DNA of 64,000 nucleotides from contig NZ_BMLQ01000001.1 in assembly GCF_014645315.1 (NCBI RefSeq), positions 57,665 to 121,664 on the forward strand, written 5' to 3'. The position numbers and the translations under genes were made by a program. This document shows, piece after piece, positions 63,838 to 64,000 of the stretch. The DNA is from Citricoccus zhacaiensis. Lineage in GTDB: Bacteria > Actinomycetota > Actinomycetes > Actinomycetales > Micrococcaceae. Every line of letters starts with the position of its first letter. Positions within the stretch are counted from its first letter, which is position 1. The notes beneath the pieces are model-generated. The model had not been told where the DNA came from, searched no databases, and was given only the letters and a program-made list of their open reading frames with translations.

Positions 63838-63854
63838 GCCGGCTCCAGGCCGGC
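63838..63854 (-). terminator. short hairpin after coaD
   Basis: A 6-bp stem (63838-63843 with 63849-63854) and a 5-nt loop directly after the coaD stop. Weak as a terminator and without a U-tract. Confidence 0.3.
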
Positions 63855-64000
63855 TCACGACTCGTTCAGCCGCCGTATGACGGCCCGCGGAACGAACTCC
63901 GAGACGTCCCCGCCGAGCTGGCTCACTTCCTTGATGAGGGTGGAGGACAGGTGCGCGTAGCGGCTGTCGGTGGGCAGGAACACGGTCTCCACACCGGTCA
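63855..64000 (-). CDS. coaD: pantetheine-phosphate adenylyltransferase CoaD, C-terminal part
   Basis: The last 47 residues of a protein running off the window edge: GVETVFLPTDSRYAHLSS, then TLIKEVSQLGGDVSEFVP and AVIRRLNES. The FLPT...SSTLIKE motif is the conserved C-terminal active-site region of CoaD, which makes dephospho-CoA. The stop is at 63855-63857. Confidence 0.88.
   Translation of the reverse strand, partial: TGVETVFLPTDSRYAHLSSTLIKEVSQLGGDVSEFVPRAVIRRLNES

Noticed and set aside
1-64000. CRISPR arrays, tRNA or rRNA genes, insertion sequences
   Set aside because: I looked for spaced direct repeats, tRNA 3' ends with T-loop motifs and transposase motifs and found none that hold up.

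Overview
The window is about 70% G+C, with dense 4-nt ATGA/GTGA gene overlaps and many GTG/TTG starts. The gene order (fasR-fabD-fabH-acpP-fabF-DUF3145; comM-dprA-xerC; rpsP-khpA-rimM-trmD-rplS-lepB-rnhB; smc-ftsY-amtB-ffh; yceD-rpmF-rnc-mutM) is that of Actinomycetota, order Micrococcales. A Micrococcaceae genus (Micrococcus/Citricoccus/Kocuria-like) is my best guess. It looks like ordinary chromosome: I see no phage, IS element, CRISPR array, rRNA or tRNA gene.

Layout. (1) 0.1-5.3 kb, plus strand: a PucR-type activator of fatty-acid synthesis, then the type II FAS operon fabD-fabH-acpP-fabF ending in a strong hairpin; DUF3145 converges on it. (2) 6.1-16.4 kb, minus strand: the rpsP-khpA-rimM-trmD-rplS-lepB-lepB-rnhB-DUF2469-yraN-comM-dprA-xerC housekeeping run, read from right to left. 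(3) 16.5-27.4 kb: a two-domain VOC protein, ffh (SRP54), amtB, ftsY (SRP receptor), a divergent MFS exporter and smc. (4) 27.4-60.1 kb: about 33 kb of cell-wall polysaccharide genes lying exactly between smc and mutM, which in related genomes are normally close neighbours. (5) 60.1-64 kb: mutM-rnc-rpmF-yceD, galU and the 3' end of coaD.

The polysaccharide region is the interesting part. wecB (UDP-GlcNAc 2-epimerase) at its left end and wecC (UDP-ManNAc dehydrogenase) near its right end together give UDP-ManNAcA. galU, just outside, gives UDP-glucose. ManNAcA and glucose are the two sugars of Micrococcus luteus teichuronic acid. A second, tightly coupled six-gene operon (37.6-45.3 kb) encodes a UDP-GlcNAc-type 6-dehydrogenase, a left-handed beta-helix N-acetyltransferase, a DegT/DnrJ aminotransferase and a Gfo/Idh oxidoreductase. 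These are the four classes of enzyme that make UDP-2,3-diacetamido-2,3-dideoxy-glucuronic acid, and they are followed by two glycosyltransferases. Export is by a two-component ABC transporter (Wzm/Wzt or TagG/TagH type). A LytR-CpsA-Psr protein is the likely ligase to peptidoglycan. Nine glycosyltransferase or glycosyltransferase-like genes are present; several are unusually large two-module proteins, including a tandem duplicate pair (32.5-37.5 kb). A polysaccharide pyruvyl transferase gene is interrupted by a one-base frameshift at a run of seven G. No initiating phosphoglycosyl transferase, Wzx or Wzy is visible, so those steps must be encoded elsewhere or not used.

Several proteins carry short in-frame DNA repeats (dprA, mutM, a glycosyltransferase), and the 3' end of the DUF2469 gene is repeated four times as a 17-bp unit. 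Product names rest on sequence motifs and gene order read by eye; no database search was run.
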